From Amaricoccus sp. (lineage in GTDB: Bacteria > Pseudomonadota > Alphaproteobacteria > Rhodobacterales > Rhodobacteraceae): a DNA stretch of 47,151 nucleotides. This document shows, piece after piece, positions 1 through 8,372 of this stretch (its first letter is position 1; each line of letters starts with the position of its first letter). The stretch spans positions 1-47,151 of the forward strand of contig NZ_JAGOID010000013.1 of NCBI RefSeq assembly GCF_017995835.1. Direction: 5' to 3'. The position numbers were made by a program, and so were the translations under genes. The notes below the pieces were generated by a model, which searched no databases, had not been told where the DNA came from, and was given only the letters and a program-made list of their open reading frames with translations.

Positions 1-1339
1 CGCGCACCTCCTCGAGCGTGGTCAGCCCGCCGTCGGCGATGGCCCTGGTGATCCGACCCTTGCAGACGCCATTGCAGCCGCAGATCTCTGCCTCATCCGG
101 CAAGGCTGCAACGGCCACCATAGGGTCCAGGGGGGCGCCCCCGGCATAGGCTGGCCCGAAGATCAGCGTGTCGCGCATCTGCGAGACGTCGGTCTGGTCC
201 TTGAGCTGGCCGAAGAACCAGTTGCCGTCGGCGGTGTCGCCATACATCACCGCGCCGATGATCTTCTCCTCGCGCAGCACCAGGCGCTTGTAGACGCCGC
301 GGCCGGGGTCGCGGAACACGATCTCCTCGCGGCCCTCGCCCTCGCCGAAGTCGCCGACGGAGAAGAGGTCGACGCCGGTCACCTTGAGCTTGGTCGAGGT
401 CTCGACCGGCCGGAACGCCGCCGGCTCGCCGAGGAGCGTCTTCGCCGCCACCTTCGCCATGTCGTAGAGCGGCGCCACGAGGCCGTAGCAGGTCGTCCCG
501 TGCTGGACGCATTCGCCGACGGCGAGGATGTCGGGGTCGGAGGTCCGCATCGCGTCGTCGACGACGACGCCGCGCTCGACGTCGAGCCCGGCGTCGGTGG
601 CGATGCGGGTCTCGGGCCGGATGCCGACGGCCATGACGACGATGTCGGCCGGATAGACCGTGCCGTCCTCGAGCAGCACCGCGTCGACCTTGTCGTGGCC
701 GAGGATCGCCTTGGTCGAGGCCTTGCAGTGCACGCGAATGCCGCGGCGCTCGAGATCCTTCTCCAGCAGGTAGCCGGCGGCCGGATCGAGCTGGCGCTCC
801 ATCAGGTGCCCCATCAGGTGCAGCACGGTCACCTCCATGCCGCGCGCCTTGAGCCCCGCCGCGGCTTCGAGCCCGAGCAGGCCGCCCCCGATGACCACCG
901 CCCGGGCGTCCGGCCTCGCGGCGGCGGTCATCATCGCATGCACGTCGTCGAGGTCACGGTAGGCCATGACGCCCGCCAGCTCGCGCCCCGGAACCGGGAT
1001 GATGAAGGGCGCCGATCCGGTCGCCACCAGCAGCCGGTCATAGGGGGTCTCGCCTCCCTTCGAGTGCACGACCTTCGCCGCGCGGTCGATCCGCGTCACC
1101 GTCTCGCCGAAGCGGGTCGTCACCCCCTGCGCGCGATACCAGTCCGCATCGTGGGTGACGATCTCCTCCCAGGTCTTCTCGCCGGACAGCACCGGCGAGA
1201 GCATGATGCGGTTGTAGTTGCCCCGCGGCTCGGCGCCGAAGAGGGTGATCTCGTAGCGGCCGCGGGCCTCCTCGACCAGGTGCTCGAGCACCCGGCCCGA
1301 GGCCATTCCTGCGCCGATGACGACGAGTTTCTCGGTCAT
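1..1339 (-). CDS. nirB: Assimilatory nitrite reductase large subunit, 3' end outside window
   Basis: NirB is the FAD, [2Fe-2S] and siroheme subunit of NAD(P)H-dependent assimilatory nitrite reductase, which reduces nitrite to ammonium in the cytoplasm. The visible 446 residues begin MTEKLVVIGAGMASGRVLE, an N-terminal dinucleotide-binding motif. They continue through the pyridine-nucleotide oxidoreductase domain, including VGECVQHGTTCYGLVAPLYD around residues 280-300. They reach the BFD-like [2Fe-2S] motif CGCNGVCKG near residue 420. The siroheme domains lie beyond the left edge. The start ATG is 22 bp downstream of the narK stop, so the two genes are very probably cotranscribed and share the antitermination leader upstream of narK. 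nirD and the nitrate reductase gene are expected further left but are not visible. The identification is firm. Confidence 0.95.
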   Translation of the reverse strand, partial: MTEKLVVIGAGMASGRVLEHLVEEARGRYEITLFGAEPRGNYNRIMLSPVLSGEKTWEEIVTHDADWYRAQGVTTRFGETVTRIDRAAKVVHSKGGETPYDRLLVATGSAPFIIPVPGRELAGVMAYRDLDDVHAMMTAAARPDARAVVIGGGLLGLEAAAGLKARGMEVTVLHLMGHLMERQLDPAAGYLLEKDLERRGIRVHCKASTKAILGHDKVDAVLLEDGTVYPADIVVMAVGIRPETRIATDAGLDVERGVVVDDAMRTSDPDILAVGECVQHGTTCYGLVAPLYDMAKVAAKTLLGEPAAFRPVETSTKLKVTGVDLFSVGDFGEGEGREEIVFRDPGRGVYKRLVLREEKIIGAVMYGDTADGNWFFGQLKDQTDVSQMRDTLIFGPAYAGGAPLDPMVAVAALPDEAEICGCNGVCKGRITRAIADGGLTTLEEVR

Positions 1340-1361
1340 GATCCCGGTTCCCTTCCGAGGT

Positions 1362-2585
1362 TCAGGCCGCCCGCGCCCGGGCGCGGGTTTCCATGCGATG
1401 GATGGCGAGGTGCATCCAGGCGAGCGAGGTGGCGACGACGACGAAGAGCGCCATGAAGCAGCTCGACCAGAGACCGGTCAGGTCCTTGAGGGCGCCGAAC
1501 GCAAGCGGGAGGACGAACCCGCCGAGGCCCCCGATCATGCCGACGAGCCCACCCACCGCGCCGACGTTCTGGGGATAGTAGACGGGGATGTGCTTGTAGA
1601 CCGCCGCCTTGCCGAGGCTCATGAAGAAGCCGAGCGTGAAGATCACCACGACGAACGTCCAGGGGCCGACGCTGGGCATCGACAGGATCAGCGTGCAGAT
1701 GGCGGAGACGGCGAAGGTCCAGTACATGACGGTGCGGGCGCCGGCCTTGTCGGAGAGTACGCCGCCATAGGCGCGAAAGACCGAGGCCGGGATCGAGTAG
1801 ATCGCCCCGATCATGCCGGCGGTCCGGATGTCGAAGCCGTAGACGCCGATCAGGTAGCGCGGCAGCCAGAGGGCGAGCGCCACGAAGGCGCCGAAGACGA
1901 AGAAGTAGTAGAGCGCGAAGCGCCAGACCTGAAGGTTCCTGAGCGGCTCGAGCTCGGAGGCGAGGCTCCGGCGCTGCGCCTGCCCGGCGCGCCGGGCGCG
2001 GATCACCGGATCGTCGCCGGTGGTGAACCAGAAGACGACCGCCATGACCGCCAGCGCCGCCGCCCAGACCTGCGCGACGACCTCCCAGCCCCAGGCGACC
2101 ATCACGAATGGGGCGAGGAACTTCGTCACCGCCGCGCCGACGTTGCCCACGCCGAAGATGCCCAGCGCCGTGCCCTGCCGCTCGGCCGGGAAGAAGCGCG
2201 AGACATAGGCGACGCCCACCGCGAAGGAGCCGCCCGCCACGCCGACGCCGAGGGCGGCGACGAGCACCTGCGCATAGGTCTGCGCCCAGGACAGCAGAAA
2301 GGTCGCCACGGCGGCGGCCAGCATGGTGGCGGTGTAGACGAGCCGCCCGCCATAGCGGTCCGTCCAGATGCCGAGCATCATCCTGACCAGCGAGCCGGTC
2401 AGGATCGGGGCGCCGACGAGCAGGCCGAACTGGGTCTCGCTGAGGCCCAGCTCATCCTTGATGCGCACGCCGATGATGGAAAAGATCGTCCAGACCGCGA
2501 AGCAGACCGTGAAGGCGACGGTCGACATCGCGAGGGCTCGGGACGGCGCGGTCTCGGGCGTCGAAACGGGCTGTGAGGTTGGCAT
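1362..2585 (-). CDS. narK: Nitrate/nitrite MFS transporter (NarK/NasA type)
   Basis: A 407-residue, strongly hydrophobic major facilitator protein that should carry nitrate in and/or nitrite out across the inner membrane. After a short polar N-terminus come repeated membrane segments with the MFS loop GIWTDRYGGR after the second helix. Glycine-rich stretches near residues 130-150 and 340-360 (GAVGGLVGMIGGLGGF) are the nitrate-signature-like motifs typical of NarK/NrtP. The same frame is open 168 bp further upstream, but ATG at 2585 was chosen because AAGGACGCAGGA precedes it and because the upstream extension would run through the terminator hairpin. Position between nasTS and nirB supports an assimilatory role. 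Confidence 0.93.
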   Translation of the reverse strand: MPTSQPVSTPETAPSRALAMSTVAFTVCFAVWTIFSIIGVRIKDELGLSETQFGLLVGAPILTGSLVRMMLGIWTDRYGGRLVYTATMLAAAVATFLLSWAQTYAQVLVAALGVGVAGGSFAVGVAYVSRFFPAERQGTALGIFGVGNVGAAVTKFLAPFVMVAWGWEVVAQVWAAALAVMAVVFWFTTGDDPVIRARRAGQAQRRSLASELEPLRNLQVWRFALYYFFVFGAFVALALWLPRYLIGVYGFDIRTAGMIGAIYSIPASVFRAYGGVLSDKAGARTVMYWTFAVSAICTLILSMPSVGPWTFVVVIFTLGFFMSLGKAAVYKHIPVYYPQNVGAVGGLVGMIGGLGGFVLPLAFGALKDLTGLWSSCFMALFVVVATSLAWMHLAIHRMETRARARAA

Positions 2586-2647
2586 CGGGAGTCCTGCGTC
2601 CTTCTCGGTTGCGCTGGTCCGCCCATCGCGGAACGCGCGAAAACGAA

Positions 2648-2696
2648 AAGGCCGCCCGATCCGGACTGCGCGCTCGCAGCGGGATCGGGCGGCCTT
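2648..2696 (-). terminator. Intrinsic terminator in the narK leader
   Basis: Read on the minus strand, AAGGCCGCCCGATCC pairs with GGATCGGGCGGCCTT to give a stem of about 15 bp. The loop can itself fold (CTGCG/CGCAG), and TTTTCGTTT follows directly. It lies 63 bp upstream of the narK ATG and downstream of the nasS stop, so it would stop transcription before narK-nirB unless antiterminated. Confidence 0.8.
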
Positions 2697-2704
2697 GCCC
2701 GGAT

Positions 2705-2751
2705 GCCCCGGCCTCGGGGCGAAACTCGCGACGGCCCGCCATTGGGTCGTC
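2705..2751 (-). promoter_or_regulatory. Putative NasT (ANTAR) two-hairpin antitermination target
   Basis: On the minus-strand transcript, 2751-2730 folds as GACGACCC, hexaloop AATGGC, GGGCCGTC with one A-C mismatch. The loop has A at position 1 and G at position 4, the known ANTAR target rule. A second hairpin at 2720-2705 is GCCCC, loop GAGGCC, GGGGC; it has G4 but G instead of A at position 1. Both lie just upstream of the leader terminator. nasT, encoded 1.3 kb upstream on the same strand, makes an ANTAR protein. The assignment is inferred from fold and context. Confidence 0.55.
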
Positions 2752-2858
2752 ACGGCCTTGTCTCATGTTGTGCGGTGCAAGATCAACCAGAAAGTGTCTT
2801 CATTGGGGCATGATCCGGTCTTTGCGCATAAATTGACCAGCCCATCAAGATGGCTGCC

Positions 2859-4019
2859 TTACTGCGGATCAAAGACTTGCCCGTCATGAAACGAATCCGG
2901 CCCGAGAAGCAGCGTGCCGAGCGTCGACGCGACCTCGCTGCGGTGCGGCAGCGCCCCCTCAAGCTTCTCCGAGGCTCCGGGCAGGTCGGCGCCCGCAGGG
3001 CCAAGCGTCGCGCGGTAGAGGTCGGGCCGAAAGCATGCGCGGGCCGCTTCGCGCAGCGCCTCGCGATGGCCCATGCGGCGGGCCATCGACTCGGCGATCC
3101 ATAGCGCCTGACTGCGCCAGGGAAAGGTCGCGGCGCCCCGGTAGAACTCGATCGCTTGCGACGCGCTGCGCTCGTCGCCGCGGGCGTTGACCACCATGCG
3201 GCATCGAAGCGGGCGCTCGATGATCTCGGAAGCCATGTCGAGATAGTCCGGGCGGCCCATGATTTCGGCCACCGTCCCGACGTTCTCAGTCTCGGCGATC
3301 CAGCGGCAGGCGCGCCAGACCGCGCGCATCAGCGCCGCCGCGATCTCGGGATTGGCTTGCGTCCAGTCGTGGCGCGCCGCCAGCACCTTCTCCGGGGCGA
3401 ACCGCCAGATCGCGGCGCCCGGCAGCACCAGTTGCGTCATGCCCATCTCGGCGGCGAAGCTCCCCCAGGGCTCGCCGACGCAGAAGGCGTCGATCTCGCC
3501 CTGCGCCATCGCCTCCGCCATGCGGGGCGGGGGCACGGTGCGGATCTCGAAAGCGGCCGGAGGATCGCCGCCGAGGCTCCGCAGCCAGTAGTGCAGGAGT
3601 TCCGCGTGCATCGAGACGGGGAAGGGCGCCCCCACGCGCAGCGGACCGTCCGCCGCGGCGATCAGCGCGCGGCCGACCGCGAAGGCGTCGCCGAAGTCGA
3701 GCGCGGCGGCCCCCATGCGCCCGGCGATCCCGGGCCGTACGCCGATCATGTCGCCGTTGACCGAGAGCACCATCAGCGCATCGACCGCGACACGAAGCCC
3801 GCCGATGCCCGCCGTCAACGCCACAGGCATGGGCGAGAGCATGTGCGCCGCCTGAAGCCCGCCCCAGAGCAGCCGGTCGCGCAGCGCCGACCACGAAGGC
3901 TCCCGATGCAGCCGGAGCTCCAGCCCCTCCTCGGCGGCGAAGCCCAGTTCGCGCGCGATCGCCAGCGGCGCTGCGTCGAGCAGGGGGACGAAGCCCGCAT
4001 CGAGCGCGACATGGCTCAT
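2859..4019 (-). CDS. nasS: Nitrate sensor NasS (NrtA/CmpA-like binding protein)
   Basis: A 386-residue periplasmic-binding-protein fold related to the nitrate-binding proteins NrtA/CmpA, but starting MSHVALDAGFVPLLDAAPLA with no signal peptide, which fits a cytoplasmic sensor. Typical family segments are LWGGLQAAHMLSPMPVAL near residue 50 and IDAFCVGEPWG in the middle. In characterised systems NasS holds NasT inactive until nitrate binds and releases it. The start ATG overlaps the nasT stop by four bases (ATGA, 4016-4019), so translation is probably coupled. A much longer open frame continues upstream of this ATG but only shadows nasT. Confidence 0.92.
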   Translation of the reverse strand: MSHVALDAGFVPLLDAAPLAIARELGFAAEEGLELRLHREPSWSALRDRLLWGGLQAAHMLSPMPVALTAGIGGLRVAVDALMVLSVNGDMIGVRPGIAGRMGAAALDFGDAFAVGRALIAAADGPLRVGAPFPVSMHAELLHYWLRSLGGDPPAAFEIRTVPPPRMAEAMAQGEIDAFCVGEPWGSFAAEMGMTQLVLPGAAIWRFAPEKVLAARHDWTQANPEIAAALMRAVWRACRWIAETENVGTVAEIMGRPDYLDMASEIIERPLRCRMVVNARGDERSASQAIEFYRGAATFPWRSQALWIAESMARRMGHREALREAARACFRPDLYRATLGPAGADLPGASEKLEGALPHRSEVASTLGTLLLGPDSFHDGQVFDPQ

Positions 4020-4600
4020 TTCAGGAGTTCCGCCGCGGTGATCAGTGCCGCCGCCACCTCGCCGAGCTTCTTGCCCTGATCCATCGCGGCCCGCCGCATG
4101 AGCGCGTAGGCCTCGTCCTCGCCGATGCCCTTGGCCTTCATAACCATGCCCTTGGCGCGATCCACCAGCTTGCGCTCCTCGAGCGCGGCCTTGGTGGCGG
4201 CCAGTTCGGAGCGCAGCCGTGCGACCATGTGGAACCGCGCGATCGCCGCCGTCAGCACCGGCCGGATGCGCTCGCGGCTCAGTCCGCCGACCACGTAGGC
4301 GCTCACCCCCGCCTCGATGGCGGCGCGCATCACCGCATCGTCCGAGCGGTCGACGAACATCGCGACCGGCCGGTCGGCGGGGCCGGAGGCCATGGTCAGC
4401 GCGTCGAGCACGTCCCGGTCGGGACTCTCGAGGTCGATCAGCACCACGTCGGGCTGTAGCGCCACGAGCCGGCGGGCAAGCCCGACCACGTCGCCGATCA
4501 CCGTGACGTCGTAGTCCCCGGCGTCGCGCAGGCCGTCCACGATCATGAGCGCGCGCTCGCGATCCTGCTCGACGACGGCGATGCTGAGCTTCGGGGTCAT
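4016..4600 (-). CDS. nasT: Response regulator-like antiterminator NasT, ANTAR domain
   Basis: A 194-residue cytoplasmic protein. The N-terminal receiver-like domain (about residues 1-120) starts MTPKLSIAVVEQDRERAL and includes DVVLIDLESPD at the usual phospho-acceptor strand. A C-terminal ANTAR RNA-binding domain (about 130-190) contains LVDRAKGMVMKAKGIGEDEAYALMRRAAM. ANTAR proteins bind paired hexaloop hairpins in leader RNA and prevent termination. The obvious target is the narK leader at 2648-2751. It is the first gene of nasT-nasS and overlaps nasS by ATGA. Identification is firm from domain order plus neighbours. Confidence 0.94.
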   Translation of the reverse strand: MTPKLSIAVVEQDRERALMIVDGLRDAGDYDVTVIGDVVGLARRLVALQPDVVLIDLESPDRDVLDALTMASGPADRPVAMFVDRSDDAVMRAAIEAGVSAYVVGGLSRERIRPVLTAAIARFHMVARLRSELAATKAALEERKLVDRAKGMVMKAKGIGEDEAYALMRRAAMDQGKKLGEVAAALITAAELLK

Positions 4601-4718
4601 GGGGCGATACTCGGGCTTCGATGCTGCATCGCATCAAGCCCGCACGCAGTCCAGAGGGACGGTTCCATCGGGACGAGACGGCAGGTTTGCGGCCGACCTC
4701 GGGCGACGCTTGCCTCCG

Positions 4719-4738
4719 GCGACGCAGCCGTGCGTCGC
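4719..4738 (-). terminator. Stem-loop between the GntR gene and nasT
   Basis: GCGACGCA and TGCGTCGC form a perfect 8-bp stem around a 4-nt loop. It sits 61 bp past the stop of the GntR gene and 118 bp before nasT, both on the minus strand. No T-run follows, so it may be a weak terminator or a structured leader element. Confidence 0.35.
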
Positions 4739-4799
4739 AGCGGCTGCTGGGCCGGCGGTCAGCGCACGACCGCTTCAACCGGTTCTGGACCGATCGACC

Positions 4800-5549
4800 T
4801 CATCGCGCTGCCGTTTCGTTCGTGGCCGCCATTTCGGAGCTTTCCAGCATCCGCATCAGCGGCCCGTAGTGGTCGATCACCGCGCGACGATAGGCTTCGG
4901 CGTCGCCGCCCTGCGCGGCGTCGAGGATGTCGCCGTGCGCCAGGGCTGTCTGGCGCAGGTCCGAGGGCAGCGCGAGACCGAGACGCGGCAGCACCGCCGT
5001 ATGGATGTCCCAGAACGCGGTCACGAGCTGGCCGGCCAGCCGATTGCCGATCGGGGCGAGCAGCTCGGCATGGAACTGCCGGTCCTCTTGCAGAAACGGT
5101 TGCTCTTTCTCGGCACGGATGCGCATCTGCTTGACCAACCGCGCGAGGGACGGGTTGGAGCGGCCGCGATGAGCTTCGACGATCCGATCGGCCAGGGCGA
5201 GATCGAGGGAGCAGCGCAGCTCGACGACCTCGCGCAGCGCCGCGAGATCGTCGCCGGGATAGAGAACCCCACGGAAAACCAGCGTCTCGACCAGGGGCGC
5301 GAGGCTCATGCCGCCCACGACCGTTCCATGACCATGCCGCACCTCGACGATGTCGAGCGTGGCCAGCGTCCGAATCGCCTCGCGCACCGAGGATCTCGAG
5401 ACTCCCAGCTCCTGGCAAAGGTCGGCCTCGGTGGGGATCGCGTCTCCCGGCCGCAAGCCGCGACGCAGGATCAGGCGCTTGATCTGTTCGGCCGTTGTGC
5501 TCCGGCGCATCCGGGACACGGCCGGCGTGGTGTCGGAGGGGGGCTTCAT
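4800..5549 (-). CDS. GntR-family regulator, FadR/FCD subfamily, probable sialic-acid regulon repressor
   Basis: A 249-residue DNA-binding regulator. Residues about 18-80 are a GntR winged helix (GDAIPTEADLCQELGVSRSSVREAIRTL, then the wing HGHGTVVGG). The rest is an alpha-helical FCD ligand-binding domain containing the metal/ligand-type segments DRQFHAELL and HGDILDAAQ. It is transcribed divergently from the transporter/nan/nag operon with 151 bp between the starts, which makes it the likely local regulator, analogous to NanR proteins of the same family. The ATG at 5549 is preferred over an upstream open extension because the family N-terminus begins just before the helix-turn-helix. The ligand is inferred, not visible. 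Confidence 0.85.
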   Translation of the reverse strand: MKPPSDTTPAVSRMRRSTTAEQIKRLILRRGLRPGDAIPTEADLCQELGVSRSSVREAIRTLATLDIVEVRHGHGTVVGGMSLAPLVETLVFRGVLYPGDDLAALREVVELRCSLDLALADRIVEAHRGRSNPSLARLVKQMRIRAEKEQPFLQEDRQFHAELLAPIGNRLAGQLVTAFWDIHTAVLPRLGLALPSDLRQTALAHGDILDAAQGGDAEAYRRAVIDHYGPLMRMLESSEMAATNETAAR

Positions 5550-5624
5550 CGTCTCGCAGACCTTTGACTTACATCGAGTTTGTCGCAAGGCATCTTTGTG
5601 TTCCCGGGTTCCAGAACAAGAGGG

Positions 5625-5653
5625 TTGCGAAAGGTCGTGGCGTGCCCTATAAG
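5625..5653 (+). promoter_or_regulatory. Sigma70-like promoter of the sialic-acid operon
   Basis: TTGCGA at 5625-5630 and TATAAG at 5648-5653 are separated by 17 bp, close to the TTGACA/TATAAT consensus and optimal spacing. The predicted start point falls about 5660, some 40 bp before the ATG at 5701. Confidence 0.55.
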
Positions 5654-5678
5654 ACGTATGACGTAAGACGTCCGATGT
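5653..5678 (+). promoter_or_regulatory. Heptad-spaced repeat array, candidate GntR operator
   Basis: GACGT occurs at 5653, 5660 and 5667, followed by GATGT at 5674, each exactly 7 bp apart. The array begins on the last base of the predicted -10 box and covers the expected transcription start, a position where bound repressor would block initiation. GntR-family NanR of E. coli is known to bind short direct repeats. Assignment to the adjacent regulator is inference. Confidence 0.45.
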
Positions 5679-5700
5679 CAAGCTGGAGGAGAGCTGACTG

Positions 5701-7272
5701 ATGCGTTCCCACCTACTTTCCGTATCTCGCCGTGCCCTTTTGCTGGGCGCGGGCGCCTTTGCGTCCAGCCTGCTGATCGGAGGAGGCGCCTTTGCGCAGT
5801 CCGCCCCCGCGGGGGTCGATGGCGAGGCCACCATCCAGGCGGCGATCGCCTATGGCCTGTCGGGCGCCTTCGACCCGCTCAACGCCTCGGGCGCGGTGAC
5901 GGTCGCCGCCAACTGGCATGTCTTCGAGTCGCTGGTCGATCTCGATCCGGTGACCCGCGAGCCGTATGCGGCGCTGGCCGCTGAAATGCCGGTCAGCGAA
6001 GACGGCCTGACCTATACGATCAAGCTGCGCGACGGCGCCGTGTTCCACAACGGCGATCCCGTCACTGCCGACGACGTCGTCTATTCGTTCGAGCGCGTGC
6101 TCGACCCGGAATCGAAGTCGCTGTTCCGCTCGTTCGTGTCGTTCATCGACACCGTCGATGCGGTCTCCGACGACACGGTGAAGATCACCACCAAGTACCC
6201 GTTCTCGCTGTTCAACAAGCGTCTCGGCTCGGTCAAGATCGTGCCGCGCGCGGTGGTGGAAGCGAATCCCGAGGGCTTCGGGACCCAGCCCGTCGGCACC
6301 GGCCCCTACAAGCTGATCTCGGCCGTCCCCGAGGCGCAGATCGTCTTCGAGCGCAACGACGCCTATACCGGTCCGCGTCCGGCCCTCGCCAAGGACATGG
6401 TGTGGAACCTGATCTCCGATCCGACCGCGCGCGTCAACGCGCTGAGCTCGGGCACGGTCATGGCGATCGAGGACGTCCCCTACATCGACGCCGACGCGGT
6501 CGCCGCGGTGGCGAGCCTCGAGAAGGCGCAGTCCTTCGGCCTGCTCTTCGCGATGTTCAACACCTCGACCGAGCCCTTCGACGACGTCCGCGTGCGCCAG
6601 GCCTTCTTCTATGCCCTCGACATGGACAAGATCATCGGCACCGGCATGCTCGGCAATGCGACCGCCGCGACCTCGTTCCTGCCGAAGACGCATCCGAACT
6701 ATCACGAGGCGTCCGTCGTCTACAGCTACGACCCCGACAAGGCCCGCGCGCTGCTGGCCGAGGCCGGCACGCCCGAGCTCGACATCACGCTGATGAGCAC
6801 CGACCACGGCTGGGTGCGCGACGTGGCGCCGATCATCAAGGAATCCCTCGACCAGGTCGGCTTCAACACCACCCTCGACATCGGCCAGTCCGGCGGGCAG
6901 TACGGCAAGGTCGACGCCGGCGAGATGCAGGTCATGATCGCCCCCGGCGATCCGTCGGTCTTCGGCAACGACCCCGACATCCTGATGCAGTGGTGGTACG
7001 GCGACAATGTCTGGCCGAAGGATCGCTACCGCTGGGCCGGCAGCCCCGAGTACCAGGCCCTGACCGCGACGCTGACCGAGGCGCTGACCCTCGACGGCGA
7101 GGCGCAGCAGGAAAAGTGGAACGAGGCCTTCGACCTGCTCTCCGAACAGGTTCCGCTCTATCCGCTGTTCCACCGCCAGCTGCCGACCGCGTGGGACGAC
7201 ACCCAGCTCGTAGGCTTCTCCCCGGTGCCGACGACCGGCCTGTCGTTCCTCGGCGTCGGCGTGGCGGAGTAA
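5701..7272 (+). CDS. ABC transporter substrate-binding protein, family 5 (sialic acid/peptide type)
   Basis: A 523-residue SBP_bac_5 protein, the periplasmic receptor of a DppA/OppA-type importer. The N-terminus has a twin-arginine-like motif SRRALLLGA (residues 9-17), a hydrophobic stretch and an AFA/Q cleavage site near residue 32, so it is probably Tat-exported. Family segments include LRDGAVFHNGDPVTADDVVYS near residue 105. GGAGGAGAG lies about 10 bp upstream of the ATG. It is the first gene of the operon that continues with permeases, ATPases and nan/nag enzymes, so the ligand is most likely N-acetylneuraminate or a related amino sugar. The ligand specificity is inferred from context only. 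Confidence 0.88.
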   Translation: MRSHLLSVSRRALLLGAGAFASSLLIGGGAFAQSAPAGVDGEATIQAAIAYGLSGAFDPLNASGAVTVAANWHVFESLVDLDPVTREPYAALAAEMPVSEDGLTYTIKLRDGAVFHNGDPVTADDVVYSFERVLDPESKSLFRSFVSFIDTVDAVSDDTVKITTKYPFSLFNKRLGSVKIVPRAVVEANPEGFGTQPVGTGPYKLISAVPEAQIVFERNDAYTGPRPALAKDMVWNLISDPTARVNALSSGTVMAIEDVPYIDADAVAAVASLEKAQSFGLLFAMFNTSTEPFDDVRVRQAFFYALDMDKIIGTGMLGNATAATSFLPKTHPNYHEASVVYSYDPDKARALLAEAGTPELDITLMSTDHGWVRDVAPIIKESLDQVGFNTTLDIGQSGGQYGKVDAGEMQVMIAPGDPSVFGNDPDILMQWWYGDNVWPKDRYRWAGSPEYQALTATLTEALTLDGEAQQEKWNEAFDLLSEQVPLYPLFHRQLPTAWDDTQLVGFSPVPTTGLSFLGVGVAE

Positions 7273-7330
7273 CCGCGCCTCGACCGGGCGCAGCGGCGGC
7301 AAGCCCGCGCCCGGTCTGGCCCGACCCTCC

Positions 7331-7356
7331 GGAACCGGGGGACACCCCCCGGTTCC
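7331..7356 (+). promoter_or_regulatory. Intercistronic stem-loop after the binding-protein gene
   Basis: GGAACCGGGGG pairs with CCCCCGGTTCC over 11 bp with a very short loop. It is 58 bp after the binding-protein stop and 49 bp before the permease start. There is no T-run, so it is more likely a 3'-end stabiliser or attenuator that favours expression of the binding protein over the membrane genes. Confidence 0.6.
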
Positions 7357-7405
7357 GCGCATCATCCGTCCCGACACCGCCAGCAGCCCGGGGAGCCGCC
7401 TCGAC

Positions 7406-8371
7406 ATGATGAATGTAGTCAACCTGATCGGACGCCGCCTGTTGCAACTGCCGATCATGATGCTGGGGATCACGTTCCTGGTCTTCTTCGTCATGTCGTT
7501 CTCCAAGATCGACCCCGCCATCACCGCCCTTGGCGAAGGGGCGTCGGTGGAGGCCCGGCAGGAATACCGCGCCGCGCACGGCCTCGATGAGCCGCTGCTC
7601 GTGCGCTACGTCTCGTTCGTGTCCGGTCTGACGCGGCTCGATCTCGGCACCTACTCGGCCCGGCAGCTTCCGGTGATCGACGAGGTGGCGCGCGCCTTCC
7701 CGATCACGTTGCAGCTGACCTTCTTCGGCCTGATCATCGCTGTAGCGTTCTCGCTGCTCCTCGGGGTGATGGCGGCCGTCTACCGGGACCGCTGGCCCGA
7801 CCACCTGATCCGGCTGGCCTCGATCGCGTCGCTGTCGACGCCGTCCTTCTGGCTGGCGATCCTGCTCATCCAGTTGCTCGGGAACAAGGTCGGGCTCATC
7901 TCGCTGCTGCCGACGTCGGGCAAGCTTCCCGCCATGACGGAGGATTTCGGCGGCTGGCTGGTGCGGATGCTGCTCCCCGCCGTCGCCCTGGCCGTCCCCG
8001 TGATCGGGCAGCTGTCCCGCGTCGTTCGCACCTCGGTCGTCGAGGAGCTCGACAGGGACTATGTGCGGACCGCGCTCGGGGCCGGCATCCCGTGGCGGAC
8101 CGTGGTGTCCAGAAACGTGCTTCGCAACGCGCTCATCACGCCGATCACCGTGCTCGGCCTGCGCGTCGGCTATCTGCTGGGCGGCGCCGTGATCATCGAG
8201 ATCATCTTCAACATCAATGGCATGGGCATGCTGATCCTCAACGGGGTGACCAACAACGAGCCCAATCTGGTTCAGGGCGTCACGCTTACCGTCGCGCTTG
8301 CCTTCATGGTCATCAACGTCGTGGTCGACCTGCTCTATGTTCTGGTCAACCCGCGCATCAGGACGATCTGA
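7406..8371 (+). CDS. ABC transporter permease, DppB type
   Basis: A 321-residue inner-membrane permease of the dipeptide/oligopeptide importer class. It has an N-terminal membrane segment, the family loop around LDEPLLVRYVSFVSGLTRLDLG, a cluster of membrane helices, and the EAA-type cytoplasmic loop RTALGAGIPWRTVVSRNVLRNA near residue 225, which contacts the ATPases. The start MMNVVNLIGRR could use either of two adjacent ATGs. The stop is separated by one base from the next gene's ATG, so the genes are tightly coupled. Confidence 0.9.
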   Translation: MMNVVNLIGRRLLQLPIMMLGITFLVFFVMSFSKIDPAITALGEGASVEARQEYRAAHGLDEPLLVRYVSFVSGLTRLDLGTYSARQLPVIDEVARAFPITLQLTFFGLIIAVAFSLLLGVMAAVYRDRWPDHLIRLASIASLSTPSFWLAILLIQLLGNKVGLISLLPTSGKLPAMTEDFGGWLVRMLLPAVALAVPVIGQLSRVVRTSVVEELDRDYVRTALGAGIPWRTVVSRNVLRNALITPITVLGLRVGYLLGGAVIIEIIFNINGMGMLILNGVTNNEPNLVQGVTLTVALAFMVINVVVDLLYVLVNPRIRTI

Positions 8372-8372
8372 C

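Noticed and set aside
500-2576. Long plus-strand open frames opposite nirB and narK
   Set aside because: They are antisense to well-recognised genes, have Arg/Asp/Gly-rich low-complexity products and arise from high GC content.
2760-2858. Sigma54 promoter for narK (TGGTTGATCTTGCA on the minus strand)
   Set aside because: Spacing between GG and GC is 8 instead of 10 nt, so it does not fit the -24/-12 rule.
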